Assembly: GCF_002878395.1 (NCBI RefSeq)
Contig: NC_061121.1
Location: forward strand, 44,598,103 to 44,662,102
DNA length: 64,000 nt
Origin: Capsicum annuum
Taxonomy: Eukaryota; Streptophyta; Magnoliopsida; Solanales; Solanaceae
Reading direction: 5' to 3'
Position 1 is the stretch's first letter; the number at the start of each line of letters is the position of its first letter. Below, in pieces: positions 1 through 11,626 of the stretch. The position numbers were made by a program, and so were the translations under genes. The notes below the pieces were generated by a model, which was not told the origin of the DNA, made no database searches, and saw only the letters and a program-made list of their open reading frames with translations.

Positions 1-452
1 TGGATGGAAAGTTTTACGTGATAGGAGGCATTGGAGGAGCCGACTCAAAGCTGTTGACATGAGCAGAGGAGTATGATCTGGCAACGGGAACGTGGACTGA
101 AATCCCGAACAAGTCTCCTGTGCGACCTAAACTTAGGAATGGCATACCTGCTACATCTGCAGCGCCTCCATTGGTAGCTGCTGTACATAATCAATTTACG
201 CTGCTGACTATGCTGAAATGTAAGTTAGGAAGTATGAAAAGCATTACAAAGAATGGATTTATTGAGGTGAATTCACGGTACATAGTGAAGGACCTCAAGA
301 ATGGAACTTGCTTGGCCAAAAGCAATCAGGTAGCTTTGTGTACAACTGTTCTGTCATGGGATGCTGAAGAGATGGAATGTGGCTGGTATTGTAGAGTTGA
401 CGGGTGTCAATCAATACGTAATTGGTTTCTGGGGCAACAGGTTTCTTGCTAA
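1..452 (+). pseudogene. F-box/kelch (SKIP11-like) pseudogene, 3' part, copy A plus
   Basis: Translation from base 2 reads DGKFYVIGGIGGADSKLLT, then a TGA where the family has Cys (TGT), then AEEYDLATGTWTEIPN. These are kelch repeats of the SKIP11 / At1g74510-type F-box/kelch substrate adaptors of SCF ubiquitin ligases. After the RKYEKHYK stretch (about 232-250) the frame jumps to GFIEVNS: about 110-120 bp that the family carries there are missing. The native C-terminus (SFVYNCSVMGC) can still be read in another frame and ends at TGA 365-367. The open frame at 120-452 is a frame-shifted reading, not a real protein. The 5' part lies outside the window. The Cys-to-stop and the deletion recur in the plus copies at 15289 and 59424. 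Confidence 0.85.
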
Positions 453-640
453 TGTGTAATTTATCCCAGCTTTTTTCTCTTATCTGTTGATTGATTTCGA
501 TTAGTGTTTAAAGCTTCTCTAGGTAAGTCATAGAAGTACTTAATCTTTTTCTTTTTTCTGGTTTTGCCATCTTTATTTTCTTGACCTTGTCGAGGAGAGA
601 AATAAGGGTTTGCAATGTTGGTTGTTTGTTGGCATCTTGT
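453..640. other. Spacer between inverted kelch copies (old 3' flank)
   Basis: This is non-coding sequence that also follows the kelch pseudogenes at 16630-16800 and 62890-63045, so it is the ancestral 3' flank of the plus-strand gene. Here it forms part of the loop between the plus remnant and the inverted copy. It is T-rich, with no gene. Confidence 0.6.
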
Positions 641-1560
641 CTTGTGTAACCCATGTAACCCATGCTTTGTTATGCTTTTCATACTTCCTAACCGGCTTTT
701 CAGCATAGTCAATAGCGTAAAATCGATTATTTACAACAGCTACTGCTGGAGACGTTGCAGATGTAGCAGGTATGTCATTCCTAAGGTTAGGTCGCACAGG
801 AGACATGTTCGAGATTTCAGTTCATGTTCCCGTTACCAGATCATACTCCTCCGCACATGGCAACAGCTTTGAGTTGGCTCCTCCAATGCCTCCTATCACA
901 TAAAACTTTCCATCCATGAATACACCAGAACACATCTTACGTTGCTTATTCATGCTTTGCAAAGTCCTCCACGTGCCTGTCTCCGAATTGTAAAGTTCAG
1001 CAGAGCAAAGGATTTTACCTTCTGAGTCACAACTACCAGAAAAAATGGCAATTTCCCCAAGGCTTGCTTTACCAAACAAACATCATGGCACATTCATCTG
1101 CATCCTTGACCATGTATTTTGTCAGTAACCTGTACCAATAAATGACATGGGCCACACATCCTTTCCATAAACAAGAAGCTCCATACCAATCCCTATTGAT
1201 TCTTTGTCGGAGAACTGCACGAAACAATCATTGGGAGTCATTGTTGGCAGAAGCATCCTATGCAGTCTAACAGGGTCAAAAGGTTCCCACTCAGGCTGCT
1301 GGCAGGAGAAATACACCCAATGCTCCACCACACCAATTCGTCGCCGCGCTGTATATAGTTCACCACTCCGAATTAATGAGCGGAAGTTGTGGTTCAAAGA
1401 TGCTATGGTGTCATACTCTGACCTAGAGCAACAAATGAGATTATTGATGGAGTTGTCACGGACAATGGCAGGAAAAAGTGTGCTCCTATCAGAATTTTCC
1501 CCAGCATGATCCTTATTGTCGGCTTCCTAATCAGGGGATGCTGAAGAACTCCCTAAGGAT
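641..1560 (-). pseudogene. F-box/kelch (SKIP11-like) pseudogene, inverted copy A minus
   Basis: Read on the minus strand from about 1560 down, it begins in the linker before the F-box (ending GENSDR), then NHNFRSLIRSGELYTARRR (F-box end), VEHWVYFSCQQPEWEPFDP, then FGKASLGEIAIFSGSCDSEGK and the kelch motifs AELYNSETGTWRTL and MDGKFYVIGGIGGANSK, to VRKYEKHNKAW near 650. There are frame breaks near 1100-1130 and 810-820, and the C-terminal third is missing, so it is a pseudogene. It lacks the F-box and kelch stop codons of the plus-strand copies: the Cys in LLPCAEEYD and the Ser in NFRSLIRS are present. It therefore comes from a different, less damaged paralogue. It lies tail-to-tail with the plus remnant at 1-452. 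Confidence 0.85.
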
Positions 1561-1570
1561 AGAGTCACTC

Positions 1571-1985
1571 TGTTACACCCCACATATTTGGGCTAGAATT
1601 TGAACCGTTCATCTAACGTGTGTAGACCTGAACCCAATGGTTTCTATTTACATACAAGTATGAATAACAATTCTTTAGGGTGGGAACATCTTTGGAGATG
1701 GACTGAAGTAATAAATATTTCCTAGCTCAAAGTTGAGTTGAGAACTTTCCTACCTATTGAGTTTTAGTATCTGATTTTACTTGGGTCAACTTCCAACGAT
1801 CATTTCTCTTAGAATATAACAATTTATATGGCCTACTATATATCAAATTAAAACCCTTCGAGTCTTATTTCCAACACCACTTTCCGTTAGTCAATACGAG
1901 TTTGGAGTAAGAGGTTGCGGGCATTTTAGTGAGACACTGTCCAGGACGTGCGATGGCCGCGCAACAAAATGTTTATGCCTCGTGA
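1571..1985 (+). mobile_element. Truncated Ty3/gypsy LTR, 5' part
   Basis: It begins TGTTACACCCC, the usual 5' end of gypsy LTRs in this window (TGTAACACCC at 18301, 34780 and 60440). It carries the same kind of U3 text: 'ccaacaccac' followed by a gcatttt...gagacactgtcc...cgcgcaac stretch. The 3' half is absent; SAUR upstream sequence follows at about 1986. No target duplication can be seen. It replaces whatever originally lay upstream of the SAUR gene. Confidence 0.6.
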
Positions 1986-2010
1986 TTGGGTATGAAACTT
2001 GCCATTAACT

Positions 2011-2018
2011 TATATATA
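2011..2018 (+). promoter_or_regulatory. Candidate TATA box of SAUR gene
   Basis: TATATATA lies 136 bases before the ATG at 2154, giving an inferred 5' leader of about 110 nt. A GAGACA (reverse of the auxin-response core TGTCTC) lies at 1931-1936, inside the LTR remnant. Promoter role is inferred from position only. Confidence 0.4.
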
Positions 2019-2153
2019 CTCGGACGCGAAGGATTGAGCAAAACACAAGTACTAGATGTTAATATGAAATCCATTTTCTGTGCAATTCTCCAAATTCTTG
2101 TTTTTGTTTTCTTTCCGAGACCATTTAGAGTTTACCAAATATACCTTGTGATA

Positions 2154-2399
2154 ATGGGAATCCTAAGGAGGTATTCAACATCAGGAGGTGTTCCAAAAGG
2201 TCATTGTGTAGTATACATAGGAAAGAGTCAAAAGAAGAGACTTGTCGTTCCAGTATCATACTTGAACCAACCATCATTTAAAAACTTGTTAGCTTATGCT
2301 GAAGAAGAGTTTGGCTTTGATCATCCGAGCGGCGGTCTTACAATACTTTGCAAAGAGGATGTATTCATTGATCTTACTTCCCGCTTGAGGAGATTATAA
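2154..2399 (+). CDS. SAUR-family auxin-responsive protein
   Basis: An 81-residue protein beginning [12 protein letters not shown]. The SAUR core is complete: [12 protein letters not shown], then [36 protein letters not shown] and a C-terminal [14 protein letters not shown]. This is the short clade (about 80-100 residues) of SAURs, which in plants promote acid growth by inhibiting PP2C.D phosphatases. The frame is open upstream to 1986, but the extra 56 residues look nothing like a SAUR, and the ATG at 2154 gives the family's normal start, so I chose it. The gene has no intron, as usual for SAURs. The 3' flank has GGA, ATTTTGTA and ATAGGATTA pieces that loosely recall the DST mRNA-instability element. 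It is the only gene in the window without an obvious lesion. Expression is unknown. Confidence 0.8.
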   Translation: MGILRRYSTSGGVPKGHCVVYIGKSQKKRLVVPVSYLNQPSFKNLLAYAEEEFGFDHPSGGLTILCKEDVFIDLTSRLRRL

Positions 2400-3107
2400 G
2401 AAGGACCATGAAATTTTGTAAAGCAATAGGATTAGAAACGAAAAAGATGAGATATAGTAAATAGGTCACTTCCATATGAGTTGGACTTGACAAAGAAAGA
2501 AATCAATTCCTTGTTTTTTCTTAACCATTTTGCATAGAAGAAGGAAAGAAGGATTTTCTGCTAATAAAGATATAGCAAATAATTATTTAAGCAATTATTT
2601 TATAGTCAGCTTATTAGAAGACTCAAACCTTTTACCCTTTCATGTTTCCTCATTCAGTAGTCAGTTGATTTTTTTCCCGGCTACGCAGCTGGCTTTATTG
2701 ACACCAGCAATTTATTGCAACGATCACTACTTACTGATCTTCGATCCTTCTTTATGTGACTGTATGTTAGAATTCCTAATTCTACCAACTCCAAATCTCC
2801 AGATAAAAAGAAAATTTGAACATGCATCTGTGCAGGTAAACTCCTTATCGTGTCTAATAGAAGAGAAAAAAGAATTTTGAAATCACATGATTGTGAGTTC
2901 AGTTTAGTTTCTTCACCTGAATATCTGGAATTAGGGAATTGCAGAATTTGATACTTTCTTTTGCTTTTTCTTCCGTCTTAATTTCTAAACTTAAGCTACC
3001 ATTGATTCTAGAAGAGAAGCAAGAGAAAGGTATTTTTCTCTACAAATATACCAAATTTGGTTTCCTTGACATAATACACCGTAGTGAAGGCTCTTCATAA
3101 CTGGCTT
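2400..3107 (+). other. Duplicated flank with exon-like scrap; no intact gene
   Basis: An open stretch (2530-2880) has a central part resembling the C-terminal end of plant F-box-associated proteins (NDHYLLIFDPSLCDCMLEF, then KRKFEHASVQVNSL), but there is no F-box and no good start. The part from about 2790 to 3100 is homologous to 52780-53070 (shared text 'acatgattgtgagttca'). So it belongs to a duplicated segment later cut by copia A at 3108. I see nothing functional here. Confidence 0.35.
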
Positions 3108-3370
3108 TGTTGAAGTATGAAGAGAAGAATGGGGAAGTGCTGAAATGTTGTTAAATATTAAGAGGAAACAGAACTGAGAAAAGACTAAAAATAGACTAGT
3201 TCAAAAATCTATTATAACGGTCTAGTAGGTAGTTACTCTAACGGCTAGTTAGTTAGTTAGTTGGTAAATTCACAAGCCTATAAATGTAGATGCCTGTGTA
3301 CATTTCTGAATAATAAAAAATACAACAAAGTTACTCCTTCTCTAATGATCTCTCTTTCTTCCTTATTACC

Positions 3371-3403
3371 TTCTTCTTCTTCTTCTTCTTCTTCTTCTTC
3401 TTC
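3371..3403 (+). repeat. (TTC)n microsatellite in copia A 5' LTR
   Basis: About eleven CTT/TTC units. The 3' LTR at 8930-8941 has only about four, so the array expanded or shrank after insertion. Confidence 0.85.
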
Positions 3404-3499
3404 ATTTTAATCTGTTATTCATTCTCCATTACTTCTGGTGTATTAGTTGCTTTATAGTAAAATCAATAAGTCTTGAATCAAGAACTGCTTGTCTTCAAC

Positions 3500-6400
3500 A
3501 ATGGTGAATGAAAATTTTGTTGTAGATTCTGTTGAAGCTTCCAGGGTTACTCCAAGCACATTGGATTACAATCATCCTCTCTTCCTTAGTCCCACTGATG
3601 TGAGTGGCATTCAAATCATATTCTTCTAGTTAACAGGTGTTGAGAATTTCTCAATTTTGTTTAGATCAATGCGAATAACTTACTAGGGAAGAATAAGTTG
3701 GGCATGGTGGATGAAACATGCTCTAAAGACAAGTTCTCTACTGAACTTAGCAATCACTGGAGAGAGTAAATGCAATTATTCTGTCATGGTCCATGAACTC
3801 TGTTTCTAAAGATTTGCTTGGTAGAATTATGTATGCATCTGTGGCTAGTGTTGTTTAGAATGAATTGTTTGAAAGCTTTAACAACATGGATGGAGCCAGA
3901 ACATTCAATCTGCACAAGGAAATTGCTACATTATCTCAAGATACAGCTTCAGTGTCTGTGTACTTCTCTAAACTTAAAGATTTATGGGAACAGTTTGAAG
4001 CTCTTGTACCAGCACGTGGATGTGATTGTGATAAATCAAAGGACTATGTCTTACATCTGCAAAAACTAAAGTTGTTCCAGTTTCTTATGGGTCTGAATAA
4101 GTCTTACACACAAACAAGGATCCAAATCTTGCTTATGGCCCTCCTCCCAAGTGTTAAGCAAGCGTATGCAATGTTAATGAGTGATGAAAGCCACAAATCC
4201 ATTGCAAGTTAGGCAGAAATTCTAGGCATAAATGGAGTAGGTGGAAGCCAAGGTCACAAATTCAAGAGTAATGTGCAGGTGAAATGTGACTTCTGTAAAC
4301 TCAAGGGACATACCAAAGAAAATTGTTGGAATTTGGTTAGTTATCCTCAATATTATAAGGCTAAGAAGAAGACCAAGCATGAAGGATCTAACACAGCTTA
4401 TAATGTAGCCTTGGGTTCTCATGAGTATCAAGTGGATCAACTGGGATGTTATACTAAAGATGCAGGTCAATCAGTAAGTCCAAGCAATCAATTGACTCAA
4501 CTAAGTCAAATTGGAAATGTAGTATTCACCAAGGATCAATATGAGCAAATCTTGCAACTGATAAACAAGAACAACTCTGTCAACTCAGCTAGACACAGGT
4601 ACTTCTGCTTGCTTAGCTTATTTTGGTTCACAAAAATGGATTATAGATACAGGTACTACAAATCACATGGTTAGCAATTCAGAGTTGTTACTTAACAAGA
4701 CAGTTACAGAATTACAAAATCCAAAGAAAGTATATCTTCCAAATGGTGATACTACCAAGGTTACACATGTGGGAACCAGTTGTCTATCAGTAGGAAATAC
4801 CATAACAAATGTCTATCATATCCCATAGTTTTCATGTAGTCTCCTATCAGTATCACAAGTGACTAAGGAATAGCCTTGTTTAGTGAACTTCTTCCCTGAA
4901 GGATCTTTGTACTGGAAAGGTGAAGGGGATTAGGAAGCTTGATGGAATCTTATATCTACTTAAAGATCAATCAACGAACGGATTTGTAGTACTAAATAAA
5001 GAAAATACTAAAATAACTATGGAAAAGACACAAGCTGAAGTAGATCTGTGGCACCAAAGGTTGGCACATGCTTCAACAAGAGTGTTAAGGAGGATTGTAG
5101 GTTGAGGCGCACAAGGGATAGAAGATAGAATAAAGTAGTGTAGCAACTTTCCTAGTGCTAAACAGACTAGATTACCATTTCTGTCAACTAATATTTAAAG
5201 TACTTGTTGTTTTGATCTTGTGCACATGGATTTGTAGGGACCATACAAAGTACCAACTATGAATGACAACAACTATTTTCTAACAGTTGTTGATAATTTC
5301 TCAAGATTTATTTGGGTGTTTCTGATCAAGCTTAAGTCAGATGTTTTCTTTCAAATAAAACAGTTTCTTATTTATGTCAAGACATAGTTTGAGAAGACAG
5401 TTAAGGTGATCAGAACTGATAATGGAAGGGAGTTTGTTAACTCATTATGCCAGAAGCTGTTTCAAGATAGTGGTATAATCCATCAAATAAGATGCCCATA
5501 TTCTCCTCATCAGAATGGTTTGGCTGGGAGAAAACATAGACACATCTTAAAGGTAACAAGAGCTCTAAGGCTTCATGATGAAATTCCAATAAGGTTCTTG
5601 GGATATTGTGTTTTAACTGCAGTGTATCTCATCAATAAAATGCCTAGCTCAGTTATTAAGTTCTTAACTCCTTATGAGAAATTGTACGTTAAGAGACCAA
5701 ACCATGATCATCTAAGTGTAATGGGGTGTCTATGCTATGTCAAGGTACTAAATAAGCATGATAAACTCATTACTAGAGAAAAAACAAGTGTCATGATGGG
5801 ATACTCTAGCACTCAAAAGGGATACTTGGTATATGATATATCAACTAACATCTTCTCTATGAGTAGAGATGTGTCTTTCAGAGAAGATGTATTTCCATTC
5901 AAACTTCTCAAACATCAAACTCAATCACCACACAATATCTTCCCCTTGGAAGAAAAATACCAAATACTAGTTGGTGAAGCGACAGTTATATAGATCCCAG
6001 TAACCATGGCATCACAAGGGGTGCCAGTCAAGTGAGCCAACAAGAACAGCTACAGCAGGATACTCCTAGTCCTGCACAGTCCATAACTAAAGTATATCAA
6101 AAATGGTCAACTAGAGCTCCTTCTATCTACAGGTACTATGGAGCAAAGAAATTAAACTAGAGGTAGAAATACACCAGTATGGATGAATGATTTTGTTACC
6201 AAGACAGCAAAGAAGTTACCTCATGCTCTTGCTAATCATGTGTCATATGATAAACTCTTCTCTGCATATAAAGACTATGTGTTGAAAACCTCTTGTGTCA
6301 CTGATCCTACAAATTACAATGAGGCCTGTAAAGATCCTAGATGGGTGGAAGCAATGAAAAATGAGATAGATGCACTGAATTCCAATAACACTTGGGAGAT

Positions 6401-7850
6401 TGTTCTTTTACCTAAAGGAAAGAAAGCTATTGGTTACATATGGATCTACAAAGTGAAGTATAAGGCTATAGGTGATGTTGAAAGATTTAAGGCTAGGCTT
6501 GTAGCAAAAGGTTATGGACAAAGAGAAGGAATTAATTATAAAGAGACCCTTTCTCTTGTTATAAAGATGAGACAGTAAGGACTGTACTTGCTGCTGTAGC
6601 TAGGAAGCAATGGTTTATACATTAAATGAAAGTCTATAATGCATTCTTGAATGGTGATCTCAATGATGAAGTCTACATGGACCTACCTCAGGGATTTACT
6701 AGTAAGGTAGAGAATGTAGTATGCAGACTACTAAAATCCCTATATGGACTAAAGCAAGAACCAAGGATGAAGAATACAAAGCTATCAGAAGTGTTGTTAA
6801 GGTATCAATTCACTCAAATTCAATATGATCCATCATTATACATCAAGAAGACAATACAAGGAGTCACATTGGTACTGGTATATATTGATAACATACAGAT
6901 CACTGGAGATAGTCTAAAATTGATAGAAGAAACCAAGGAAATCCTACATCAGAACTTCAAGATGAAAGATCTAGGTGAGCTGAGATTCTTCCTTGGAATA
7001 AAATATTTCAAGATCTAACAAAAAGATTCTGATGCACCGGTGAAAGTATTCATTCGAACTACTATATCAGCTAGTTTTAACAGCAGCCAAACCTGCAACC
7101 ACTCCTATGGATTACAATATCAAACTGACATCTAAATAGTTTGATGAGCATGTCAAGCAAAGGAAGTCTCCTGATGATCCACCAGCAGATCAAATTTCTT
7201 GCCAGAAACTAATTGGTAAACTGTTGTACCTAACCATGACAAGGCAGACATAGCCTTTTGTGTTCAAACATTGAGCCAGTTCCTTCAAGATCCTAAGAAG
7301 TCTCACATAGAAGCGGCACTCAAAGTTGTTAAATATGTTAAAAACAAACCAGGCCAAGGTGTACTATTTTCTAGCAATGCAAATGACAGATTAAGTGTTT
7401 ATTATGATACAGACTGGGCACCATGTGCTCAAACTAGAAGGTCTATAACAGGCTAATTTGTGAAGGTTCGAGAATCAATATTTTAATGGAAATCAAAGAA
7501 GCAAACTATTGTTTCCAAGAGTTCAGCTGAAGCTGAGTTAGAAGTCTTGCAGCAGTAACTGTAGAGTTAGTATGGATCCTAGGATTAATGAAGAAATTTG
7601 GGAATATGGTGGTTCTACCTGTGGATGTATTTAGTGATAGCAAATCTACTTTGTAAATAGAAGCAAATCCAATATACCATGAGAGAACAAAACATATTGA
7701 CATTGACTGATTCTTTATCAGGTAAAAGATTGTTCGAAGGATGATCAGAACTCATTACGTTGCAAATCAAGATCAGCCCACAGACATGTTAACTAAGGGG
7801 CTGATAATAGCACAACAAGTTCGTATTAATGCCAAGCTGGGTATCTATGA
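3500..7850 (+). pseudogene. copia A gag-pol, multiply broken
   Basis: Recognisable pieces in order: gag start MVNENFVVDSVEAS (3500); UBN2-type gag (3818-4212); CCHC zinc knuckle CDFCKLKGHTKENC (4285-4326); protease WIIDTGTTNHMV (about 4637); GAG-pre-integrase DLWHQRLAHAS (about 5045); integrase, with [13 protein letters not shown] and IRTDNGREF then PYSPHQNGLAGRKHRHIL (5280-5560); reverse transcriptase NNTWEIV...FKARLVAKGYGQ (6390-6530), then FLNGDLNDEVYMDLPQGF and the catalytic box as LVYIDNIQITGD (YVDD changed to YIDN, near 6880); RNase H end (7380-7720) and TDMLTKGL near 7785. More than ten stops or frameshifts make it non-autonomous and dead. Confidence 0.9.
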
Positions 7851-8666
7851 CATCTTCACACCTTCTGATATGAGTATGATCATGTAGATAGACTTATGAG
7901 GGTGTACGTTAGACCCGAGGCTTGGTGTGTGCAATGAAGTGAAAATGATCACCTAAATGGAAACCAAAATAGTCCACTACATACACTAAAAGGGACAAAT
8001 CAGTCCACTACATATACTAGAGGGGTGCCCCTTCACTAAGGGACGTTTTGGTCATTTTACCTATTATTTGTAAAACACTATGAATAGAATAATGTAGGGT
8101 TTAGTTCGAGAGATTTTGATGAATATTATGAGTTTATAACACCTAAAAATTTCCTCTCTAAGGAGAGAAGACCACCAACCCAAAATTGTAACTAGGGAAA
8201 TCAACTTGAGTGTGGAATCGCTCGTATTGGATTCAAGCTTGGAAATATTGGATGCTTAGGAGATCGGGGTCACTCTTGTACCAACATAAGATTTAGGTAT
8301 TTGATGTGTGTTATGTTAAAGGTCCAAGAGTGTAATAGGCTTTTGGGTTGTTAATATTATACCTTCAAGTTTTCTAACTATCTATCCTTTTGTTTCTTTG
8401 TAATCGTGTAGTAGTGTTGATGTTGTAACCGTGTGTTTGTGTTGTTAATTTGGAATTCGAAATTAGTCTATTTTTCATCTTGTTCTTGTTTTGTTGCTAC
8501 TTTTTTGGTGCTATTATGCCATTGTGCCTTGTATTCTTCTTGTTGGTAGCGAATCCAAGAGTGGTCACCGAAAGAGGTCCTCGGTTTCTTGGCTAGTTGA
8601 CTGATTTTGGTGTTTGTTTCGTGTTTCCTTGTCTTTATTGTATCACCTTCCTAGCTTGAGAGGGAG
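7851..8666 (+). other. copia A 3' non-coding tail (about 0.8 kb)
   Basis: This stretch between the end of pol and the 3' LTR is unusually long for a copia element. It holds two near-identical pieces around 7968 and 8006 (each with 'agtccactacata'). No coding frame was recognised; an old insertion or captured non-coding sequence is possible. Confidence 0.45.
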
Positions 8667-8967
8667 TGTTGAAGTATGACGAGAATAATGGAGAAGTGCT
8701 GAAATGTTGTGAAATATGAAGAGGAAGCAGAACTAAGAAAAGACTAAAAATAGACTAGTTCAAAAATCAGTTATAACTGTCTAGTAGGTAGTTACTCTAA
8801 CGGCTAGTTAGTTAGTTGGTACATTCACAAGCCTCTAAATGTAGATGCTTGTGTACATTTCTGAATAATGAAAAATACAACAAAGTTACTCCTCTAATGA
8901 TCTCTCTTTTTTCCTTATAACTTACTACTTCTTCTTCTTCTTAATCTGGTATTCATTCTCCATTACT

Positions 8968-9358
8968 GTGATCAAGAAGTATAGCACTGCTTGATTAATG
9001 ACAAGTTTAAAATTAATGCTACTTTACTCTTCATTCCACTAAGCATATTATAGACCATGGTGCTGTCACTCTATATAAATGCACTACTGAAAATCTTCAT
9101 GATTCATTATAACTTGCTAAACCACTTTATTTTAACAGCTGGTTCATCTTGATATATGACTTTTTTACATCCTAGTCATAGTCTAATTGAAATAAATACT
9201 TGTAAATATCTTGATATTTTTTTGAATATGGCGAGTCTATCGAAAATAGCCTCTCTAACTTTGAGGTAGAGGTAATGTCTGCGGGTTCTCAACCCTCTTG
9301 ACCCTCCCTATTGCTGAGATAAGAAAGTTGGTTATCAAGTTGATGGGAGTTGAGGCTT
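8968..9358. other. Duplicated intergenic sequence with SINE-like scrap
   Basis: 8968-9220 resembles 53040-53250 (shared 'aacttgctaaaccactt'). 9226-9310 (gagtctatcgaaaatagcctctctaa... then 'gaggtagaggtaatgtctgcg') resembles the body of a Solanaceae SINE-like repeat that normally ends in TTG units, which are not seen here. No gene. Confidence 0.4.
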
Positions 9359-10097
9359 GTTAGTGCACACTATAAGCATGCGTTGTTTGTTAGTAAGAGG
9401 TTAGTTGGAAGTGACAGTTGTCATAGTACAGCTGTCACAAGGAGCCAAATTAGTCTAAAAATAGCATGTCGTGGCAGCTCATTTTACCAAAACTTGTCAA
9501 GTTACTGAAATAGCTCCCTTCTAGATTCTTCTTTTCCGTTGGTTTTCTTAGCTCATTTAGAAGTTTTAACATGGTATCCGAGCCAACAACCACTTATTCA
9601 AGGTTGTGATTGGTGCTTGAGATCATTGATAACACGCAATGAGTAGAGAACTCTGCAATGGTTTAGCTCATCTCACCTTGAAGGCTACAACCATGGTGAT
9701 CACATGTAATTCTATTGCAGAACCTACACAAACAGTAGCTACACCTGCAAATGTTTTTGCACGATCTAGTATAATTGAAATTGACCATAATCCATCCCTT
9801 ATATTTGTACTATGATGACACTCAAGGTAGCTCCCTGATATCTATTCCTCTTACCGATAATTATGCCCTGTGGAGTCGATCTATGACTTTTAGTCTTATA
9901 GGGTAGAATAAGGTTGGGATTGTTGATGGACGTTATCCTAAATCTCACTTTGATGAGTCCATGCATGATCAAGGGGATAGAGTGAATGTTGTGGTGTTGT
10001 CATGGATCATGCATTCAGTACGAAATGATCTTTTGAGCAACATTATCTATGCTTCTAATGCTCATAGTGTGTGCATAGATTTGAAGGAGAGATTTCA
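9359..10097 (+). mobile_element. Truncated Ty1/copia element B (5' LTR and gag start)
   Basis: The LTR runs 9359-9571 (TGTTAGTGCAC...TTTTAACA, 213 bp), followed at once by the primer site TGGTATCCGAGC (9572-9583; canonical TGGTATCAGAGC). The gag after it reads NYALWSRSMTFSLIG, then NKVGIVDGRYPKS and VLSWIMHSVRNDLLSNIIYA, typical copia gag, with a stop after SLIG. It breaks off at 10097, where gypsy G1 begins; no 3' LTR is seen. Confidence 0.75.
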
Positions 10098-10862
10098 TGT
10101 CACAACTCATTTTTTCAAGTCGTGATGGCAACTATATTATTCCCTAGTAGACAAGCCAAATCATAGCCCAGAATATTCGGTAAAGGGCTAATAGGCAGGA
10201 ATCAGAAAAGATCGCTTATAATGTTAGCAATAATAATAAAGAGTAACAAAATGAAACTAAACATTTCTCATATACTAAAATGAGGGAATGGAAAGGACCA
10301 AATATACAAAAGAATACCTCTTAAGAGCTGGTAAGTTTGGTAAGAGAGCCACAACTAAAATATACCCAGAGTACTAGACAGAATCCAAAATATACCCAAT
10401 ATACACAAGTTGTCTCGAGTACAAAAGACTAAAAAAAACTAAACCAGAGTAGGTAGAGGAGGATCAGCCTAGAACGACAGTAAGCTCACTCTTCTCAGAA
10501 TCAGTACTGGAAGGTAGGAATCATGCCAATGTCGGCTGCAATGACTCGGATCTGCATCCAGAAAAAGTTGCAAAAGTGTAGTATGAGTTCCATAGCAACA
10601 GGAATTCAGTAGGCATCATCGGTCGACTGAGCTCAACTCAATAAATCAAACATAATGGAATACTGACAAACAACTGGACCCCATAAACAACTGCCAAGCT
10701 ATGCCAATAAGATAAAGGAATAAATACAAGCGGTATAGAAAATAAATAACGCAGTAATTACTGACAAATCAAACATAACCTAACCTGTACCCCATAAGCC
10801 CGCAAGGCATACAAACATAACCTAACTGGACCCCCACATATATAGTATACAACAGAACTCAT

Positions 10863-11090
10863 AATCAGATGTCGGACTCGAACCGAAACTCAAAGGAACC
10901 ACAATTATAATCAGATGCCGGACTCCAACCGAAACTCAAAGGAACCACAACCATAATCGGAAGCCGGACTTGAACCGAAACTCAGAGGAACCACAACCAT
11001 AGTCAGATGTCGGGCTCAACTCGGATTTCAAAGGAACCACAACCATAATCAGATGCTGAACTCGAACTAGATCTCATAGTAACCATACCC
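10863..11090. repeat. 46-bp tandem repeat, five units, in G1 LTR
   Basis: Units start at 10863, 10909, 10955, 11001 and 11047. Each has the pattern aatcagatg-cggactcgaa-ccgaaactca-aaggaaccac with a few changes. The paralogous LTR at 17888-18023 has three units. Confidence 0.85.
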
Positions 11091-11584
11091 TAATGTAATA
11101 TTAAAATTCATATCATACCATAACAATGTCAACATGGTAAATAACTTCACAATCAATGATAGAAATAAAGTATTTACTGAACCTGAACAGAAGCTAAAAT
11201 ACGTCTAATTACCGTACGCATGTCTTAATTCTAAAAGGACAGATTCAAGGTTTGCTATTTAATTTCACATCCTAAAGTGATAGATGTTATATTATATTGA
11301 AAGAAAAAATACCAAAATATACTAAAACGGGGTAATAATGTGGATAAATAAGCTATGCTACATATGTATAATGGTATGCAACTACAAGTAATTATCTAGA
11401 ACTAGCATAATAGTCCACAATTTCAGTAAATAATCTCAATCTAAAGGTAGGGTAAGCCTAGCCTACTTGGATGCCAAAGATAAAATATCTCTTTATGAAG
11501 CCGCTGGGTAGTGCCATACTAGAATTCAGGCCTAAATAACTTGATGCAGATAATAAATTTTTTCCTTAAATTCTTTCACTACTC

Positions 11585-11585
<1 letters not shown>

Positions 11586-11615
<30 letters not shown>

Positions 11616-11626
11616 GAGAGAGAGAA
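11586..11626. repeat. (AT)n and (GA)n microsatellite
   Basis: About 12 AT units followed by GA units. The homologous position in copy 2 (37622-37640) keeps the GA part, and another AT run lies at 37740-37772. Confidence 0.85.

Larger units (their letters stand above)
3108..8967 (+). mobile_element. Ty1/copia retrotransposon A, degenerate
   Basis: Two direct LTRs, 3108-3434 and 8667-8967, both begin TGTTGAAGTATG and match along their length; the 5' copy carries a longer CTT microsatellite. The primer site after the 5' LTR is decayed (TGGTGTATTAG against TGGTATCAGAG). A purine tract (gagagggag) sits directly before the 3' LTR. The interior holds gag, protease, integrase, reverse transcriptase and RNase H in copia order, broken by many stops. 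No target duplication was recognised. It interrupts duplicated sequence whose uninterrupted relative is at about 52780-53250. Confidence 0.9.

Noticed and set aside
120..452. 110-codon open frame as a gene
   Set aside because: It is an out-of-frame reading of the kelch pseudogene end; the native frame ends at 365-367.
10863..11090. CRISPR-like array
   Set aside because: The repeats are directly adjacent with no spacers and lie in a plant gypsy LTR.
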